From the NCBI RefSeq assembly GCF_009729035.1, contig NZ_CP045483.1, forward strand, positions 248,001 to 312,000: a stretch of DNA of 64,000 nt. Reading direction: 5' to 3'. Positions 52,524 through 62,201 of the stretch are shown piece by piece. The notes under the pieces are model-generated. The model was not told the DNA's origin. It searched no databases and worked only from the letters and a program-made list of their open reading frames with translations. This DNA is from Stygiolobus azoricus. Lineage in GTDB: Archaea; Thermoproteota; Thermoprotei_A; Sulfolobales; Sulfolobaceae. The translations under genes were made by a program, and so were the position numbers. Numbering within the stretch: position 1 is the stretch's first letter; the number at the start of each line of letters is the position of its first letter.

Positions 52524-53255
52524 ATGGTGGTGATATTTATTTCCACTTACTCGAAATACAAGGAACTGAGAATTAGACTACTTGTAGTTGATTTGCTTAA
52601 GGAACTGAAGAACGCGTATACCTACAAGGAGTTATCTAAATTACTTAACATCCAGGAAAGTTTACTATGTAGGTATGTCAATGGTAATACCATACCTAGT
52701 GAAATACATTCAAAGGAAATTCTTGATAAAATTAAGAATGAAGAGTTTCTACTAAAGTTCTTTTACAACAAAATCTCATTTTACGAAGATGGATTTGTAG
52801 ATACTTCTTCACTACTATTTTATCCTAACATGTTAAAAATGCTGGTAGAAATTTATTATCAGAAATACATTGGAAATAAAGAAGTAAACAAAATAGTTAC
52901 TATAGCTGTAAACGGAATTCCATTTGCAACACTTGCAGCTTCGGCTTTAGCTAAACCATTACTAGTTATGAAAAAACACAAGGATTCTATCCACTTAGAG
53001 TATATAGACGAAAACCTTAAAGAGTCACAGGGAATGGTAACGACCATATATCTAAGAAAAGATTATATTAATAGAGGAGATAAGATTCTGCTTATTGATG
53101 ACGTAATAAGAACTGGAACTACTATTTATGCAGCTTATAAATTGCTAAATAAGAGCGGAGCTGAAGTCGTAGGTGCTATAACTATTGCATCTGTTGGCCG
53201 AGAATGGATTAAACACGTTAACACTATAAATATCTATCCTATTTTTAGGCTATGA
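52524..53255 (+). CDS. phosphoribosyltransferase-type regulator, GfcR-like
   Basis: A 243-residue protein with an N-terminal helix-turn-helix (AYTYKELSKLLNIQESLLCR, residues 30-50) and a C-terminal type I phosphoribosyltransferase domain with PRPP loop KILLIDDVIRTGTT near residue 191. This arrangement is that of GfcR/PurR-like regulators, which sense PRPP or nucleotides; catalysis is less likely. ATG at 52524 is used. Its stop overlaps the next gene as ATGA. Confidence 0.8.
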   Translation: MVVIFISTYSKYKELRIRLLVVDLLKELKNAYTYKELSKLLNIQESLLCRYVNGNTIPSEIHSKEILDKIKNEEFLLKFFYNKISFYEDGFVDTSSLLFYPNMLKMLVEIYYQKYIGNKEVNKIVTIAVNGIPFATLAASALAKPLLVMKKHKDSIHLEYIDENLKESQGMVTTIYLRKDYINRGDKILLIDDVIRTGTTIYAAYKLLNKSGAEVVGAITIASVGREWIKHVNTINIYPIFRL

Positions 53256-53794
53256 TAAGCAAGCTAGTCAATAACGTATACGCAATAAAAGGAAATTTCC
53301 TAGTTTATTTAATAGACGTAGGAGAAAATTTTATCCTGATAGACTCAAGTGATGGGAGTGACTCATCTATAATTATAGATGGAATTTATGAGATCTTAGA
53401 AAGAAATTCAAAAAAACTGAAATGGATAATATTAACTAGTTATAAACGTGAGGTAGCAGGAGGAGCTAGTGTATTATCGAGGTTATTCTCTGCATTAATC
53501 ATATCTAGTAGGGAAGTAGCTCCTCTACTGAGAAAAGGAGGTGATAAAAATAGTAATTATGAGCCTTTGAACGTAACTGTCGAATTATCTGAGTCAAACT
53601 TGAAATATATCAACGAGATTTTAGGTGTAGATCCTCGTCACAAAATTACCGTTATTAAGAGCAATACCCCAGTTAGTGGGTCAATATTCATAATGCTCGA
53701 TCCTATACTGTTTACTGGAGCTAGTAGAACCAGTGGCATTAAGAATAAAATTAGTTATATATGTAATGCTTACAATTTTGAAAAAGTGATTTAA
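53252..53794 (+). CDS. beta-lactamase-fold protein lacking the metal site
   Basis: A 180-residue protein. The start VNNVYAIKGNFLVYLIDVGE followed by NFILIDSSDG and, near residue 60, WIILTSYKREVAGGASVL follows the pattern of metallo-beta-lactamase proteins (NxYLI, then TH-x-H-x-DH-xGG). Here the metal motif reads TSYKREVAGG, so all histidines and the Asp are gone while the trailing GG remains. A catalytic role by zinc is therefore excluded; a binding or structural role is possible. It overlaps the regulator gene by 4 bases and is followed after one base by a small Cys-rich gene. Confidence 0.6.
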   Translation: MISKLVNNVYAIKGNFLVYLIDVGENFILIDSSDGSDSSIIIDGIYEILERNSKKLKWIILTSYKREVAGGASVLSRLFSALIISSREVAPLLRKGGDKNSNYEPLNVTVELSESNLKYINEILGVDPRHKITVIKSNTPVSGSIFIMLDPILFTGASRTSGIKNKISYICNAYNFEKVI

Positions 53795-53795
53795 C

Positions 53796-53975
53796 ATGGT
53801 ATTCGAAGAGAAATGTGACAGTTGTGGAAGATTTCTTCAAGTTAGATATTGTAGTATAAGAAAAATTAATGTGTGTGTAGACTGTTGCTTATTATGCAAG
53901 CAAAGAACAACTTGTAAAATAAGAGTTTGGTCATTTAATTTATTACCAAAAAAGCAGACCGTTAAATTAGCCTGA
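53796..53975 (+). CDS. small Cys-rich zinc-ribbon-like protein
   Basis: A 59-residue protein with eight cysteines in the pattern CDSCG, RYC, VCVDCCLLC and TTC, and a basic C-terminus. The CxxC pairs suggest one or two zinc sites. It starts with ATG one base after the previous stop and ends three bases before the riboflavin-pathway reductase gene, so it belongs to the same operon. No family was recognised. Confidence 0.65.
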   Translation: MVFEEKCDSCGRFLQVRYCSIRKINVCVDCCLLCKQRTTCKIRVWSFNLLPKKQTVKLA

Positions 53976-53978
53976 AAC

Positions 53979-54641
53979 ATGGTAGACAGACCTTACATTA
54001 TAATATCCTGCACTATGAGTATAGACGGTAGATTAGCTTCAAAAGATAGATATAGCCAATTAAGTTGCCCATCTGATAAAAGGAGACAACATATCCTTAG
54101 AAGCGAAGTAGATGCAGTATTAGTGGGAGCTGAAACAGTAAGAATTGATAATCCTAAACTGACACTTAAATACGCACATGGAAAAAATCCTATTAGAGTA
54201 ATAATTTCAAATAGTTTAAGATTTAATGTAAATAATACAATTTTTACAACTCCTCCTCCTACAATAGTTTACACATCTAAACTAAATGAAGAGAGTTCTG
54301 AAAAGAAACAGATAATTCAAGCTTTAATTCAAAAAGGTGTTGAAATTAGATACGTAAATGATATGTCAATTTGTTCTATTATGAGAGACCTTTACATAAC
54401 TAAGAACGTTAAAAAAATTATGGTAGAGGGCGGTGGAACTACAATTTGGAACTTTATTAAGGAAAATTGTTTCGATGAAATTAGAATCACAATCTCTCCT
54501 AGAATTTTCGGAAACGGAATATCTTTCGCTCAAGGAGAAGGCTTTACAGGCTCTAGCGCACCCAGACTACAATTGGTCAATGTAAAACTATGTGAATGCG
54601 GGCAAGAAGTTCATATTATATATAGAAAAATTAGTAATTAA
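53979..54641 (+). CDS. arfC: 2,5-diamino-6-ribosylaminopyrimidinone phosphate reductase
   Basis: Riboflavin/deazaflavin pathway reductase of the RibD C-terminal (DHFR-like) family, using NADPH to reduce the ribosyl side chain. The 220-residue protein has SCTMSIDGRLASKDRYSQLS near residue 10, DAVLVGAETVRIDNPKLTL near 45 and the end IMVEGGGTTIWNFI near 147. The GGGT loop binds the cofactor. It closes the four-gene operon. Confidence 0.88.
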   Translation: MVDRPYIIISCTMSIDGRLASKDRYSQLSCPSDKRRQHILRSEVDAVLVGAETVRIDNPKLTLKYAHGKNPIRVIISNSLRFNVNNTIFTTPPPTIVYTSKLNEESSEKKQIIQALIQKGVEIRYVNDMSICSIMRDLYITKNVKKIMVEGGGTTIWNFIKENCFDEIRITISPRIFGNGISFAQGEGFTGSSAPRLQLVNVKLCECGQEVHIIYRKISN

Positions 54642-54676
54642 AAATCAATATTATATTTTTAATTTAAAATAAAAAA
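54642..54676. terminator. AT-rich bidirectional terminator
   Basis: The 35 bases between the convergent arfC and radical SAM genes are only A and T apart from one or two bases, with T runs on both strands (TATTTTTAATTT), and could end both transcripts. Confidence 0.4.
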
Positions 54677-56437
54677 TTATTGCATAAAAGGCTTATATGT
54701 TGCCTTGTATACTTCTCCTTCTTCTAATTTACTCGCTATTCTTCTATACTTCATTTTATCTCCTATGCTATCTTCTCCATGGACTTTCTTCCATTCTTCT
54801 ATAGGTATCTGGTATTCCTTTAACACCTTGTCTCTGTATAAGTCATTTAGTACATTGTATGTGCAGAACGGTATTACTCTACCATCAGGAGTAGTATAGT
54901 GTATATCACATCTCATTACTCTTTCGACGTCATAGTTATATAGATCCATGAAGTGCATAGTCCCTAAGAATAAAGTCCTATAGTGCCATTCTCCTAACGC
55001 TTCATAATTATGGTTGACTATAATATTACGTAGCATTTCATAAACGTCAAAGTCTTTAGGTCCTTTCTCCTTATCAATAAACTTCCTCAAGTTGTATAAT
55101 AGTTTTACACCTATCCAGATCTTATTTCCTCCTTCTTTTAATTCTTCTGTTTTCTCTCTTAGATACTCCAGTAAACCTTCTAGATCTATGAACTTAGAAA
55201 GCGGTATGAAATGAGGTTCTCCGTTTCTCCACTCTATGAATACGTAAGTTCCGGCTCCGCAGCTTGGGTGATTAGCCATTTCAAATTGCTCTTTTCCAGT
55301 TATTGCTTCTACTAGCTTGGAGAATACAACCGAAGTTCCTATAGGATACCAACTGTCTCTAGTAATCTCTCCATTTGTCTGCTCCTCTATTGCCTTTAAA
55401 ACCTCAGGAATCGTTATTCTGAACTTATTTCTCATATTGCGTTTCATCATTCCGGTTAAGCTGACAGGTTGGAAGTTAATTGCCCTTACCACATCCATGT
55501 TATATGCTGCGAATTTCACTATATTCCCTAAATCTTGATCGTTTACAGTTCTGATAACAGTAGGTACTAGAACTACGCTAGTCATTCCAGCTTTTCTGAA
55601 GACCTCTAAAGTGTATGGGATTTCCCAGTGATTTTTAGTATTGGTTCTTCTATTTACGCCATCAAAACTCATATATATGGTGTTAACACCAGCCTCTCTT
55701 AACTCACGGGCATACTTTATTGCATATTCTGGATCTTCGAGGTACATCTTAGCAAAAGTTCCGCCCCAAGTGTTAAGCTGTATGTGTTTTACACCGCTCT
55801 CTCTCATGATTCTTACGATTTCAATCAAATCTTCGCGTAGTGTAGGTTCTCCACCGGTTAATTGTATGACGAGAGTAATATCTTGCCTTTTCAATTGTTC
55901 TACCATGAACTTTATCTGTTCTCTAGTAGGTTCGTATACATAACCCGCCTTCTCAGCGAAGAAGAAACAGTACCAACAAGATAAATCACATCTGTTCGTA
56001 ATTACCATGTTTACAAGAGCTGAATGCTGATGATGCATTGGACAAAGCCCACAGTTAAAAGGACAAGGCGATTTAAGATCTACATATGGAACCTTAGGTC
56101 CTTTACCTTCATATTCCCAATAGTCGAACTTGTAGTATAGATTTACATCACCATAATATAGATCTTCAAATTCACCATGATCTGGGCAAACTTTTCTTAT
56201 GTATAATTTGTCTTCTTTTTCAAATATTACTGCAGGTAACAGTCTATAACAGGCCGGACACAAGGAACTAGTAACTCTCACCAATTTTTCATTTTCTGCG
56301 ATCTTAGGTAAAGGACCTCCTATCTTAATTTCCCTATCTCCAAATTTAACTACCCCGTTATCAAATTTAGATGGAGCTGGTAATAATCTAAATCTTTCCT
56401 CGCTCTTCTGAACTGTTTCTGTCATTTTTATCTTCAT
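54677..56437 (-). CDS. tes: radical SAM enzyme, tetraether synthase (Tes)-like
   Basis: A 586-residue protein. The radical SAM cluster motif is CDLSCWYC near residue 160 (CxxxCxxC). Further cysteine sites are CPACYR and CPDHG near residues 60-90 and [14 protein letters not shown] near 130, which fit extra iron-sulfur clusters of the Tes family. Tes joins two archaeol tails into the membrane-spanning tetraether of Sulfolobales. The resemblance is to the family as characterised in Methanocaldococcus; other radical SAM paralogues exist. The frame continues 22 codons upstream to 56503; ATG 56437 is preferred (another ATG is at 56425). thiL ends 56 bases upstream. Confidence 0.75.
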   Translation of the reverse strand: MKIKMTETVQKSEERFRLLPAPSKFDNGVVKFGDREIKIGGPLPKIAENEKLVRVTSSLCPACYRLLPAVIFEKEDKLYIRKVCPDHGEFEDLYYGDVNLYYKFDYWEYEGKGPKVPYVDLKSPCPFNCGLCPMHHQHSALVNMVITNRCDLSCWYCFFFAEKAGYVYEPTREQIKFMVEQLKRQDITLVIQLTGGEPTLREDLIEIVRIMRESGVKHIQLNTWGGTFAKMYLEDPEYAIKYARELREAGVNTIYMSFDGVNRRTNTKNHWEIPYTLEVFRKAGMTSVVLVPTVIRTVNDQDLGNIVKFAAYNMDVVRAINFQPVSLTGMMKRNMRNKFRITIPEVLKAIEEQTNGEITRDSWYPIGTSVVFSKLVEAITGKEQFEMANHPSCGAGTYVFIEWRNGEPHFIPLSKFIDLEGLLEYLREKTEELKEGGNKIWIGVKLLYNLRKFIDKEKGPKDFDVYEMLRNIIVNHNYEALGEWHYRTLFLGTMHFMDLYNYDVERVMRCDIHYTTPDGRVIPFCTYNVLNDLYRDKVLKEYQIPIEEWKKVHGEDSIGDKMKYRRIASKLEEGEVYKATYKPFMQ

Positions 56438-56493
56438 AAAGTGTATGACTAGCCTATTTATAAGCTCTTTCACCATTATAACTGCATATTTGG

Positions 56494-57438
56494 TTAAAAC
56501 CATCCTAAGAAATTATCCCATCCAGTATTTTCTATAACTTCACCCTTGTATAATACATTGTTTCTCTCTTCAGAGTTTTCATTTTTAATTACTTCTCCTA
56601 TAACTATTGGGTTTAAACCATATTTTCTCATTTCTCTCATAACTTCCTCAACTACGCTTTTTCTAACAACTAGTAATGTCTCGAACTCTTCTCCTGAATA
56701 CTTTAGGATATCTTTGATTTCGACCCCTAAAGAATCAGTCATTTCTTTTACTTCTGGGTCTATGGGTATTTGCTTCAGTTCTACTGTTACATTCTTTCTT
56801 TTTACGATATTGTATAAGGAGATAATGAGACCGTCGCTGACATCAGTTGAATACGAAATATTTGTACAATATTTTTCAATAGTTTTAACTATACCTTTAT
56901 TAACAATAGGATGACGAATCTTATTGATCACTTTGTTAGGTAAATGAATATTCCAAGAACGAACATAAGATAGAAAAACTAATGATGTGTATCCTATTGA
57001 ATTAGATATAATTACTACGTCACCGTCATTTATGTCCTTATTAGAATTGCACGTAGACAACCCAATTCCCATTATATCAATCCAACCGCTTCCGTCACTG
57101 GAATTAAGATCTCCACCAACGTACTTGCCATTGTAATACTTAATAGCGTCTGCTATGCCTTCAATTAAACTCTCAAGTTTATCTAACTTTGATTTAGGTA
57201 TGCCAATCGACGAGAAGAATAAACTAGGAATTCCGCCTTTAGATATAATATCGCTTACGGTTGAAATTACTGCTTTCCAACCGAGATCATATAAATCCAT
57301 GAAAGGAAAAGTATAAGATAATTGAAAACCGTCTATTTTGTAAATGAGATTTTTTTCAGTGTATACGTCATCTTTTATAGAATTAAAAACCACATACTTA
57401 GATATTATATTATTTATAAATTCATGTTCTGAATACAA
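56494..57438 (-). CDS. thiL: thiamine-monophosphate kinase
   Basis: Makes thiamine diphosphate from the monophosphate. The 314-residue protein of the AIR-synthase fold has [20 protein letters not shown] near residue 46, [19 protein letters not shown] near 108 and [11 protein letters not shown] near 198. It has a TTG start at 57438 with GGTGAT five bases upstream (57444-57449). The start lies 15 bases after tRNA-Thr on the same strand, so no separate promoter fits and cotranscription with the tRNA is likely. Confidence 0.88.
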   Translation of the reverse strand: MYSEHEFINNIISKYVVFNSIKDDVYTEKNLIYKIDGFQLSYTFPFMDLYDLGWKAVISTVSDIISKGGIPSLFFSSIGIPKSKLDKLESLIEGIADAIKYYNGKYVGGDLNSSDGSGWIDIMGIGLSTCNSNKDINDGDVVIISNSIGYTSLVFLSYVRSWNIHLPNKVINKIRHPIVNKGIVKTIEKYCTNISYSTDVSDGLIISLYNIVKRKNVTVELKQIPIDPEVKEMTDSLGVEIKDILKYSGEEFETLLVVRKSVVEEVMREMRKYGLNPIVIGEVIKNENSEERNNVLYKGEVIENTGWDNFLGWF

Positions 57439-57443
57439 CTTTA

Positions 57444-57449
57444 ATCACC
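57444..57449 (-). promoter_or_regulatory. SD of thiL, directly after tRNA-Thr
   Basis: GGTGAT on the minus strand five bases before the TTG start of thiL, only four bases after the tRNA 3' end. A leadered message is implied. Confidence 0.55.
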
Positions 57450-57453
57450 AAAA

Positions 57454-57551
57454 AGCCGCCGCGGGGACTTGAACCCCGGACCACCGGCTGTACCGGATCC
57501 TCATACTATACCTTACGAGGCCGGCGCTCTACCAGTCTGAGCTACGGCGGC
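57454..57551 (-). tRNA. tRNA-Thr (CGU), with intron
   Basis: Minus-strand cloverleaf beginning GCCGCCGUAGCUCAGA and closing CGGCGGC with discriminator U. The anticodon stem CCGGC/GCCGG encloses CUCGUA, giving CGU. An intron of about 24 nt follows position 37. Confidence 0.94.
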
Positions 57552-57583
57552 ATATATTCTTTGTATCTAACCTTTTTAAAATT

Positions 57584-58933
57584 TTAAATACAAGACGATA
57601 TTACTTTCATAACATAGTCTCTAGTTCTATCTATTAGAATATTATATGAGCCTAAATACCCTTTAGGATCTAGAACTCGTCTCAATTCCTCTTCAGTCAT
57701 ATACTGTCTAACTATTTTATTTTCTAAAGCTACCTCATAAAGAGACTTATTCTTGGCTTCTGCTTCTCTAGATATATTCATCGAAAGCTCATGAGCAACA
57801 TGCCTGGGAAGACCTTTTAAAGTTAAATTAACCATTAAACTCTCCGCCATTATAAGACCTTTAGTCAAGTTTAGATTCTTTTGCATATTTTCTGGAAATA
57901 TTCTTAATGTTCTCATCAATCTAATCATACTATCTAACATTTCATCAATTGTAAGGAAGGAATGGGAAATAATTATACGTTCGGAAGAGCTATTGGTTAA
58001 ATCACGCTCGTGCCATAATGGTATGTTTTCAAGTTCAGCTATAACGAAGCCGCGTAAGACTTTTGCTAACCCACTTATCTTCTCTGCTGTAACTGGGTTT
58101 TCCTTATGAGGCATCGTACTACTCCCTACTCTCTCTACAGCCTCACCTTCTGCTAGCTCCAATATTTCTGGTCTCATAAGTTCACGTATTTCTAAAGCAA
58201 ATCTATCAAGTTGAGATCCTAATATGGCTAAATCTGAGATCAATTCGGCAAATCCATCTCTCGGTGCTACTTGAGTTGAAATTACATGAGGAGGTATTCC
58301 AAGATTTTCTGAAACATACTTCTCGATTTCCACCCCTTTATCTCGCCAAGCTGCCATCGTGCCTACGGCTCCCGCCATTTTTATTCTTACTAATCTCTTT
58401 TCCAAGTCACATAATCTCTCTAATGACCTAGAAAATTCGTACGCGTAATTGGAAAATTTAAAACCTAAAGTAATTGGAAGTGCATGTTGCCCATGAGTCC
58501 TCCCTACCATCACAAGGTCTTTGTATTTTGATGAGTAGTCAAGTAAGATCTGGAGAATATTTCTCAGTTTCTGTTTAATTATATTCAATGCCTTTGAGAA
58601 AATTATGGCGTATGCTGTATCTATTATATCGTAACTGGTTGCTCCGTAATGAATATACTTAGCCCCTGAAAGTTCGGCCAGATGAACCGTTAAAGCCATA
58701 ACATCATGACCTAATTTTTTCTCTAGTTCGTTAATTCTTTCTATATTTATTTTTTCTATTACTTCTTTTACCCGCTTTGACTCATCCTCATTAATAACTC
58801 CCGCTTTAAATAAAGCATGTAATAGTGCTACCTCCACTTCTGCCATGGTTTTAACTACATTTTTTCTTGAAAATAAATCTCTCATTTCTTTACTTCCGTA
58901 TCTCCATTCAAAAACGCATATTTCATTACTCAT
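57584..58933 (-). CDS. purB: adenylosuccinate lyase
   Basis: Two purine steps: SAICAR to AICAR and adenylosuccinate to AMP, both with fumarate release. The 449-residue protein has the signature [13 protein letters not shown] near residue 267 and [15 protein letters not shown] near residue 143. The size is normal. It is divergent from the first purP gene, with 47 bases between. Confidence 0.95.
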   Translation of the reverse strand: MSNEICVFEWRYGSKEMRDLFSRKNVVKTMAEVEVALLHALFKAGVINEDESKRVKEVIEKINIERINELEKKLGHDVMALTVHLAELSGAKYIHYGATSYDIIDTAYAIIFSKALNIIKQKLRNILQILLDYSSKYKDLVMVGRTHGQHALPITLGFKFSNYAYEFSRSLERLCDLEKRLVRIKMAGAVGTMAAWRDKGVEIEKYVSENLGIPPHVISTQVAPRDGFAELISDLAILGSQLDRFALEIRELMRPEILELAEGEAVERVGSSTMPHKENPVTAEKISGLAKVLRGFVIAELENIPLWHERDLTNSSSERIIISHSFLTIDEMLDSMIRLMRTLRIFPENMQKNLNLTKGLIMAESLMVNLTLKGLPRHVAHELSMNISREAEAKNKSLYEVALENKIVRQYMTEEELRRVLDPKGYLGSYNILIDRTRDYVMKVISSCI

Positions 58934-58980
58934 AATTTTAAAAAGACATTTATTAGCGTATTAAGTCTTCGTATATTGAG

Positions 58981-59985
58981 ATGGACACGATACTAACAAT
59001 TGGCAGTCATTCGTCACTACAAATTCTTCACGGTGCCAAAAAAGAAGGTTTCAAAACAATACAAATAACACCAGAAAATAGAGTTAAGTTTTATTCACAA
59101 TTCCCTTTTATTGATAAGGTAATCGGGTATAGGAATGAAGACGAGGCTGTGAATTATATTAATGACTATAGTGATAACGGAATCTTGATTCCTCACGGAA
59201 GTCTTGTAGAATATATAGGTAGCGAGAGAGTAAAGAAAATCTCTACTAAGATCTTCGGAAATAGAAACTTGTTCGAATGGGAAGCAAATCAAAGGAAGAA
59301 AATGAGCTTGCTAAAAATGTCCAATATACCAACTCCCATGGATTTTGAAAGCCCTGAAGACGTAGATAGAATGGTAATAGTAAAACTACCCGGAGCAAAA
59401 GGAGGTAAGGGGTATTTTGTAGCAAAAAATAAGTCCGAAGTTAAGGAAGGCTTAAACAAAGTACTCTCTGCTAAACTGATTAAATCTATCGACGAAGTAA
59501 TAATTCAAGAATATGTTATTGGAGTACCCATGTATTTCCAATTCTTTTATAGTCCCATTTTAAATAGATTGGAAATAACGGGTATTGATATACGATACGA
59601 AACTAACGTAGACGGGTTGAGAAGACTTCCTTTCAACTTAAATATTGAACCAACATTCGTAGTGGTAGGTAATTTACCTGCTGTTGCAAGAGAGAGTTTA
59701 TTACCTAAAGTGTTTGACTACGGTATGTCATTTGTTAATACAATAAAAGAGAGAGTCCCGCCTGGAATGATAGGACCTTTCTGTCTGGAATCTGTCGTTA
59801 AAGACTCAGGAGAAATAGCAGTATTCGAATTCTCTGGGAGAATTGTAGCTGGTACTAATCTGTATATAAACGGAAGCCCGTATAGTTGGTTATATTGGGA
59901 TGAACCCATGAGTGTAGGCAGAAGAATAGGAAGAGAAATCAAATTAGCTTTAAACGAAAATAGGCTTAACGAGGTGTTAACTTAA
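58981..59985 (+). CDS. purP: FAICAR synthetase PurP, first copy
   Basis: Archaeal ATP-grasp ligase that joins formate to AICAR. The 334-residue protein has [20 protein letters not shown] at the start, [17 protein letters not shown] near residue 136 as the glycine-rich ATP loop and a conserved end ([14 protein letters not shown], then [20 protein letters not shown]). All ATP-grasp features are intact, so this copy should be the enzyme. It ends in the start codon of the second purP copy (TAATGG). Confidence 0.92.
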   Translation: MDTILTIGSHSSLQILHGAKKEGFKTIQITPENRVKFYSQFPFIDKVIGYRNEDEAVNYINDYSDNGILIPHGSLVEYIGSERVKKISTKIFGNRNLFEWEANQRKKMSLLKMSNIPTPMDFESPEDVDRMVIVKLPGAKGGKGYFVAKNKSEVKEGLNKVLSAKLIKSIDEVIIQEYVIGVPMYFQFFYSPILNRLEITGIDIRYETNVDGLRRLPFNLNIEPTFVVVGNLPAVARESLLPKVFDYGMSFVNTIKERVPPGMIGPFCLESVVKDSGEIAVFEFSGRIVAGTNLYINGSPYSWLYWDEPMSVGRRIGREIKLALNENRLNEVLT

Positions 59986-61040
59986 TGGATAACGTGATAC
60001 AAATAGCTGCTTTAGCAAGCCATTCAGCATTAGACGTTTTCGATGGTGCTAAAGATGAAGGGTTTAAAACAATAGCATTATGTAAGAAGGGTAGAGATAG
60101 AGCTTATAGAGAATTTAAAAGAATAGTAGATAGATGTATAGTTTTAGACGACTTTAAGGAAATATCGTCTGATAAAATTGACTCGATGCTTTACAGCGAA
60201 AATGCGATCATGGTTCCTAACAGGAGCTTAGCTGTTTATGTAGGTTACGATAACTTAGAAAGAATGAAGACAAAATTCTTTGGTAATAGAAGAATGCTCA
60301 GATGGGAGGAGAGGAGTGGAGATAAGAACTACTATAAATTACTAGATGAAGCGAAAATAAGAAGACCTAGAACGTTACGACCTGATAATATAGACGTTCC
60401 AGTAATAGTCAAACTTCCAGAAGCAAAAAGGAGAGTAGAAAGAGGGTTTTTCATTGCTGTAAACCAAAAGGATTTTGACAATAAAATAGATGAACTGAGG
60501 AAAAAGGGGATAATAGATGATGAAAGTATAAAATCGATGGTTATTGAAGAATACATATTAGGAGCCCATTTTAACATTAATTACTTCAATTCGCCAATTT
60601 ATGATAGAGTAGAACTCCTAAGTATCGATCGTAGAATTCAAAGTGATTGGGATTCATTTTACAGATTACCCGCTGAAATTCAATTGAAACTAAATAGACT
60701 ACCACGATTTATAGAAGTGGGACACGAGCCAGCAACTATAAGGGAAAGCTTACTGGAGAAAATATTCGAAATAGGTTACTCTTTCGTAGAAACTACGAAA
60801 AAGCTGGAACCACCGGGTATTATAGGACCATTTACTTTACAGTTAATGGTAACGCCCGAACTCGATTTGGTAGTATTTGATGTAGCTCCTAGAATAGGAG
60901 GAGGGACTAATGCCCATATGGGAATAGGAAGTCAATATTCTAAACTATATTTTGGCAAACCTATGAGTCTAGGAAGAAGAATAGCTCATGAAATAAAAGA
61001 AGCTATTTCACGTAACTCGATTGACTTAATTATAACTTAA
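59985..61040 (+). CDS. PurP paralogue with altered nucleotide loop
   Basis: A 351-residue relative of the preceding gene, with the same overall plan: [20 protein letters not shown] at the start, [16 protein letters not shown] near residue 272 and [20 protein letters not shown] at the end. The ATP loop reads [14 protein letters not shown] instead of [12 protein letters not shown], losing most glycines. Thermococcales also carry a second PurP-like protein of unknown role. Possible functions are a different ligase or a regulatory partner of PurP. It is coupled to purP by a one-base overlap. Confidence 0.8.
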   Translation: MDNVIQIAALASHSALDVFDGAKDEGFKTIALCKKGRDRAYREFKRIVDRCIVLDDFKEISSDKIDSMLYSENAIMVPNRSLAVYVGYDNLERMKTKFFGNRRMLRWEERSGDKNYYKLLDEAKIRRPRTLRPDNIDVPVIVKLPEAKRRVERGFFIAVNQKDFDNKIDELRKKGIIDDESIKSMVIEEYILGAHFNINYFNSPIYDRVELLSIDRRIQSDWDSFYRLPAEIQLKLNRLPRFIEVGHEPATIRESLLEKIFEIGYSFVETTKKLEPPGIIGPFTLQLMVTPELDLVVFDVAPRIGGGTNAHMGIGSQYSKLYFGKPMSLGRRIAHEIKEAISRNSIDLIIT

Positions 61041-61059
61041 AGATTTTTAAGTGGAATTT

Positions 61060-61083
61060 TTATAATTATAGATTGACGTAAGA
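61060..61083 (+). repeat. direct repeat, copy 1, purA upstream region
   Basis: First copy of a perfect 24-base repeat containing TATAATTATA and ATTGACGTAAG. It is followed five bases on by TTATAAATA. The second copy begins 56 bases downstream. Confidence 0.9.
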
Positions 61084-61115
61084 GCTGATTATAAATAGAC
61101 GGGTCTTTTACCAGA

Positions 61116-61139
61116 TTATAATTATAGATTGACGTAAGA
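61116..61139 (+). repeat. direct repeat, copy 2, purA upstream region
   Basis: Second perfect copy, followed four bases on by TTTAAATA, a TATA element about 33-40 bases before the purA ATG. Confidence 0.9.
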
Positions 61140-61143
61140 AATA

Positions 61144-61183
61144 TTTAAATATCATACATCAACATTTATCAAAACGGTGTTTA
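61144..61183 (+). promoter_or_regulatory. purA promoter and ribosome-binding site
   Basis: TTTAAATA near 61144-61151 is the likely TATA box. GGTG at 61176-61179 lies four bases before ATG 61184. The message should therefore have a short leader. Confidence 0.5.
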
Positions 61184-62197
61184 ATGCTAACTATTTTAGT
61201 AGGAGGATTTTTTGGAGACGAAGGAAAGGGTAAGATAGCTGCATATATAGGAATTAATGATTCTCCAAAACTAGCAGTCAGAACTGGATCCATTAACGCT
61301 GGGCACACAGTAACTTATATGGGGAAGCAATGGAAAGTTAGAATTATTCCATCAGCCTTTATAAATAAGTCATCTAAATTAGTTCTAGCTCCGGGTGCTC
61401 TCACGTCTATTCAATTACTATTTAATGAGGCTAGAGAAACCGATAGTACGGACAGACTATTAGTAGACGAGCACGTAGGGATCATAACTCAGGAAGAAAT
61501 TGATGAAGAAAGGAAAGATGAATATTTAATGAAAGTAATAGGAAGCACCGGTCAAGGAGTGGGATATGCTGAAGCTAAAAGAATCTTAAGAAAATTAAAG
61601 CTCGCAAAAGATTATGAAGAACTTAAACCATATTTAACTAAAGTTCCTAATTTAGTGTTAGACGAATTAGATAAAGGTAACGACGTATTAGTTGAAGGTA
61701 CACAAGGACATTATTTAAGCCTTTATCACGGAGAATATCCCTATGTAACGAGCAGGAATACTACGTCGTCTGGAATCCTGAGCGAATTGGGAATAGGACC
61801 TAAGTACGTTGATCATGTGTTAATCGTATTCAAATCATATGTGACAAGAGTAGGAGGAGGTCCTTTAGAAGGAGAAATACCTTGGGAAGAGGCTGAGAAA
61901 ATGGGAATAGCTGAAACTGCAACTGTTACTGGAAGAAAAAGAAGGAGTGCACCTTTCAATGTGAAGTTGGCTAAAGAAGCAATAAGGATTAATTCAGCAA
62001 CCCAGGTAGCAATAACCAAATTAGATTCTCTATTTAAGGAGGCAAGAAATGTAAGAGAATTTAATAAACTACCTAGAGAGGCTAGAAAATGGATAGAGGA
62101 TCTAGAAGCCGAATTAAAAGTACCAATTACGATAATCGGAACTGGAGAAGACACATTAGCTACAATTGATCTAAGACGAGAGAAAATAGGAGAGTGA
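61184..62197 (+). CDS. purA: adenylosuccinate synthetase
   Basis: GTP-dependent conversion of IMP and aspartate to adenylosuccinate. The 337-residue protein has [15 protein letters not shown] near residue 6 and [14 protein letters not shown] near residue 34, and [20 protein letters not shown] near residue 168. It is shorter than the bacterial enzyme, as usual in archaea. It follows the purP pair but has its own duplicated promoter region. Confidence 0.95.
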   Translation: MLTILVGGFFGDEGKGKIAAYIGINDSPKLAVRTGSINAGHTVTYMGKQWKVRIIPSAFINKSSKLVLAPGALTSIQLLFNEARETDSTDRLLVDEHVGIITQEEIDEERKDEYLMKVIGSTGQGVGYAEAKRILRKLKLAKDYEELKPYLTKVPNLVLDELDKGNDVLVEGTQGHYLSLYHGEYPYVTSRNTTSSGILSELGIGPKYVDHVLIVFKSYVTRVGGGPLEGEIPWEEAEKMGIAETATVTGRKRRSAPFNVKLAKEAIRINSATQVAITKLDSLFKEARNVREFNKLPREARKWIEDLEAELKVPITIIGTGEDTLATIDLRREKIGE

Positions 62198-62201
62198 GAA
62201 T

